From assembly GCA_020639195.1 (NCBI GenBank), contig JACKHB010000004.1, positions 541,332-605,331 on the forward strand: a stretch of DNA of 64,000 bases, given 5' to 3'. Origin of the DNA: Phycisphaeraceae bacterium (GTDB taxonomy: Bacteria > Planctomycetota > Phycisphaerae > Phycisphaerales > UBA1924). Positions within the stretch are counted from its first letter, which is position 1. The number at the start of each line of letters is the position of its first letter. The translations under genes were made by a program, and so were the position numbers. The notes under the pieces were generated by a model. It saw only the letters and a list, made by a program, of their open reading frames with translations, searched no databases and was not told where the DNA came from. Positions 62,800 to 64,000 of the stretch are shown piece after piece.

Positions 62800-63234
62800 C
62801 TATGCGCCCGAGGAAAGCCAGTGAATCTCGCGAGTCTGGGGGCACTCGGCGAGCCAGGGCCTGATCGCCTCGGGCAGAAGCCGGGATCCGGCGATCTCCG
62901 TCGGGGGCACCCAATCGAACGCGATGTGGGATTCGATCGAGGGCACGACCTCGGGCAGTTGCGAGTGTTCCACGTGGAACACCAGGTTGACCTCGTGCCT
63001 GGCCTTGCCGTTCTGCGTGAATCTGGACTCGTGCACGAGCAGCAGGGGCCCCACTTCGATCTTCAGGCCGGTCTCCTCGAGGAACTCCCGCGCCAGGGCC
63101 GTCGCACCCGTCTCGTTGAACTCGATGTGGCCGCCGGGGAGGTAGAGGTAGCCATGCTTGACGTTGCGGCAGATGAGGATGCCCCGGGGGCCGGAGGCGA
63201 CGCCCCGGGCGATGACTTCGATTTGTGCGCCCAT
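62800..63234 (-). CDS. Nudix hydrolase
   Basis: A 144-residue pyrophosphohydrolase. The Nudix box GHIEFNETGATALAREFLEETGLKIE matches GX5EX7REUXEEXGU. The substrate is unknown. The start at 63234 follows GGAAGGGAG. The gene contains a perfect parS palindrome at 62966-62981, where TTC-CAC-GTG-GAA-CAC encodes FHVEH. It lies next to parB in divergent orientation and is followed by the histidine kinase-like gene. Confidence 0.92.
   Translation of the reverse strand: MGAQIEVIARGVASGPRGILICRNVKHGYLYLPGGHIEFNETGATALAREFLEETGLKIEVGPLLLVHESRFTQNGKARHEVNLVFHVEHSQLPEVVPSIESHIAFDWVPPTEIAGSRLLPEAIRPWLAECPQTREIHWLSSGA
62966..62981. promoter_or_regulatory. parS centromere-like site (perfect palindrome)
   Basis: TGTTCCACGTGGAACA is a perfect 16-bp palindrome (18 bp with the flanking G and C). 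It matches the parS consensus TGTTNCACGTGNAACA, in the form used in Pseudomonas. It lies in the Nudix gene 345 bp from the parB start. ParB binds such sites and spreads by CTP-dependent clamping. Confidence 0.85.
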
Positions 63235-63270
63235 TTCCACTCCCTTCCGTGGGTTTGCCGATGGTAGCGG

Positions 63271-63299
63271 TTGCCGGGATCGCGAGGTCATAATAGTAT
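63271..63299 (+). promoter_or_regulatory. Candidate parB promoter
   Basis: TTGCCG (63271-63276) and TAGTAT (63294-63299) are separated by 17 bp in the A/T-rich divergent gap, 27 bases before the parB ATG. GGAGGGA follows as ribosome binding site. Each box matches the consensus in four of six positions. Confidence 0.35.
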
Positions 63300-63325
63300 T
63301 GTGTTTGGTATTGGAGGGATCGGCG

Positions 63326-64000
63326 ATGGCGGAGTCCACGAAGCCGCGGCGTTTGGGAAGAGGGTTGAGCAGCCTGATGTCGCACCCGCCGGTGCGCGTC
63401 GAGGTGGGGGAGGAAGAGCGAAGAACTACAAACATAGAGCGAACAACAAGCGCGATCGCGAGCGGGGGAGACGCTTTGGTGGCATCCGATCACACACATC
63501 AACCGGAGCGGCGCGAAGGGGCCGGTGCGCCCGGATCGTCGGGCGACGCGCCCGGACGCGCGGCCGTCTCGAGCCAAGGACCGGGCGAGGGAGCGGTTGG
63601 GGACCTCGGCGAGCGGATCGTGATGGTGGCGGTGGGGGAGGTGTCGCCCAATCCGTTCCAGCCGCGAACGGAGATCGCGGAGGAGGCGCTCGCGCAGCTC
63701 GCGGCGTCGATCCGCGAGCAGGGGGTGATGCAGCCCATCGTGGTGCGCCGCGGAAGCGGGGATGCGCCGTACGAGATCGTGGCGGGCGAGCGCCGATGGC
63801 GCGCGGCGATGCTCGCGGGGCTCAGATCGGTGCCGGCGCTGGTGCGCGAGTTGAGCGATGAGCAGAGCGCCGAGTGGGCGCTGGTCGAGAACGTGCAGCG
63901 CGAGGATCTCAACGCGATGGAGCGCGCGTGGGCGCTGCGGACGCTGTGCGAGAAGTTCGGGCTGACGCAGGCGCAGGCGGGCGACAAGGTCGCGATCGAC
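63326..64000 (+). CDS. parB: Chromosome partitioning protein ParB, 3' end beyond window
   Basis: 225 codons are visible. The product begins MAESTKPRRLGRGLSSLM, the standard ParB N-terminus. Then comes a linker of about 80 residues rich in Ala, Gly and acidic residues, and the CTP-binding domain: VGEVSPNPFQPR, QEGVMQPIVVRR-like LAASIREQGVMQPIVVRRG, VAGERRWRAAMLAGL (GERR) and ENVQREDLNAMERA. The helix-turn-helix begins at KFGLTQAQAGDKV, where the window ends. parA is not immediately upstream, which is unusual because most parAB are adjacent with parA first. Nearby parS sites support the call. Confidence 0.95.
   Translation, partial: MAESTKPRRLGRGLSSLMSHPPVRVEVGEEERRTTNIERTTSAIASGGDALVASDHTHQPERREGAGAPGSSGDAPGRAAVSSQGPGEGAVGDLGERIVMVAVGEVSPNPFQPRTEIAEEALAQLAASIREQGVMQPIVVRRGSGDAPYEIVAGERRWRAAMLAGLRSVPALVRELSDEQSAEWALVENVQREDLNAMERAWALRTLCEKFGLTQAQAGDKVAID

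Noticed and set aside
62787..62800. GGCCCACGTGGGCC palindrome at the Nudix/kinase junction
   Set aside because: It contains CACGTG but the flanks do not match the parS consensus (no TGTT/AACA), so it is not counted as a parS site.

Overview
This is a dense, GC-rich bacterial chromosome segment that most resembles a planctomycete, probably of the Phycisphaerae. The pointers are several secreted proteins ending in a PEP-CTERM-like tail of the form PAP...LLGL.GL...RRRR, membrane proteins with a CxxCGYDL/CPECG zinc ribbon, a large secreted HExxHxxGxxHN metalloprotease, a secreted ADP-ribosylglycohydrolase-like protein with a dockerin-like tail, and frequent GTGA/ATGA gene overlaps. No tRNA, rRNA, CRISPR array, insertion sequence or prophage was seen. 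The taxonomic call is an inference, not the result of a search.

Layout. Bases 1-3611 hold a minus-strand tetR, membrane-fusion protein and RND pump operon (pump cut by the window edge) with two palindromic operators in front of tetR. Bases 3.7-8.6 kb hold spoVR, an esterase, a zinc-ribbon membrane protein and an unknown protein carrying palindromic repeats. Bases 8.5-15.5 kb are core functions: rho, ptsI, RNase E/G and dxr. Bases 15.6-25.1 kb hold the metalloprotease, a UbiA-type prenyltransferase coupled to the ADP-ribosylglycohydrolase-like gene, a GT-C-like membrane protein, an endonuclease/exonuclease/phosphatase-fold protein, an MntR-like regulator and a DUF167 protein. Bases 25.2-30.5 kb hold an MBL-fold enzyme, dnaA, a 397-bp gap that may contain an origin, then fpg, tadA and tatC as one operon.

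Bases 30.6-37.5 kb hold an ECF sigma/anti-sigma/PDZ set, a MoxR ATPase, an Rrf2 regulator coupled to lysS, and two small proteins. Bases 37.9-49.2 kb hold clpB, a truncated duplicate of an aminotransferase gene start, hpf, nhaA, the intact class IV aminotransferase, a PEP-CTERM protein, pyrE, a tandem pair of secreted paralogues, a lipoprotein and ubiX. Then come dnaE (49.3-53.2 kb) and small zinc-ribbon membrane proteins. Bases 55.0-61.7 kb are the most accessory part: one PEP-CTERM protein, a lipoprotein carboxypeptidase, and an array of five related secreted proteins (one of them broken) with a glutamate-receptor-like potassium channel gene inside it. The window closes with an orphan histidine kinase, a Nudix hydrolase and the start of parB.

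Both dnaA and parB are present. One perfect parS-type 16-mer and two one-mismatch relatives lie within 1.2 kb upstream of parB, so the window is probably origin-proximal. Many transcription units on the minus strand end in a strong hairpin followed by a similar U-rich tail. The observations most worth following up are the parS cluster, the paralogue array with its ligand-gated channel gene, the structured leader before the metalloprotease gene, and the duplicated aminotransferase fragment.
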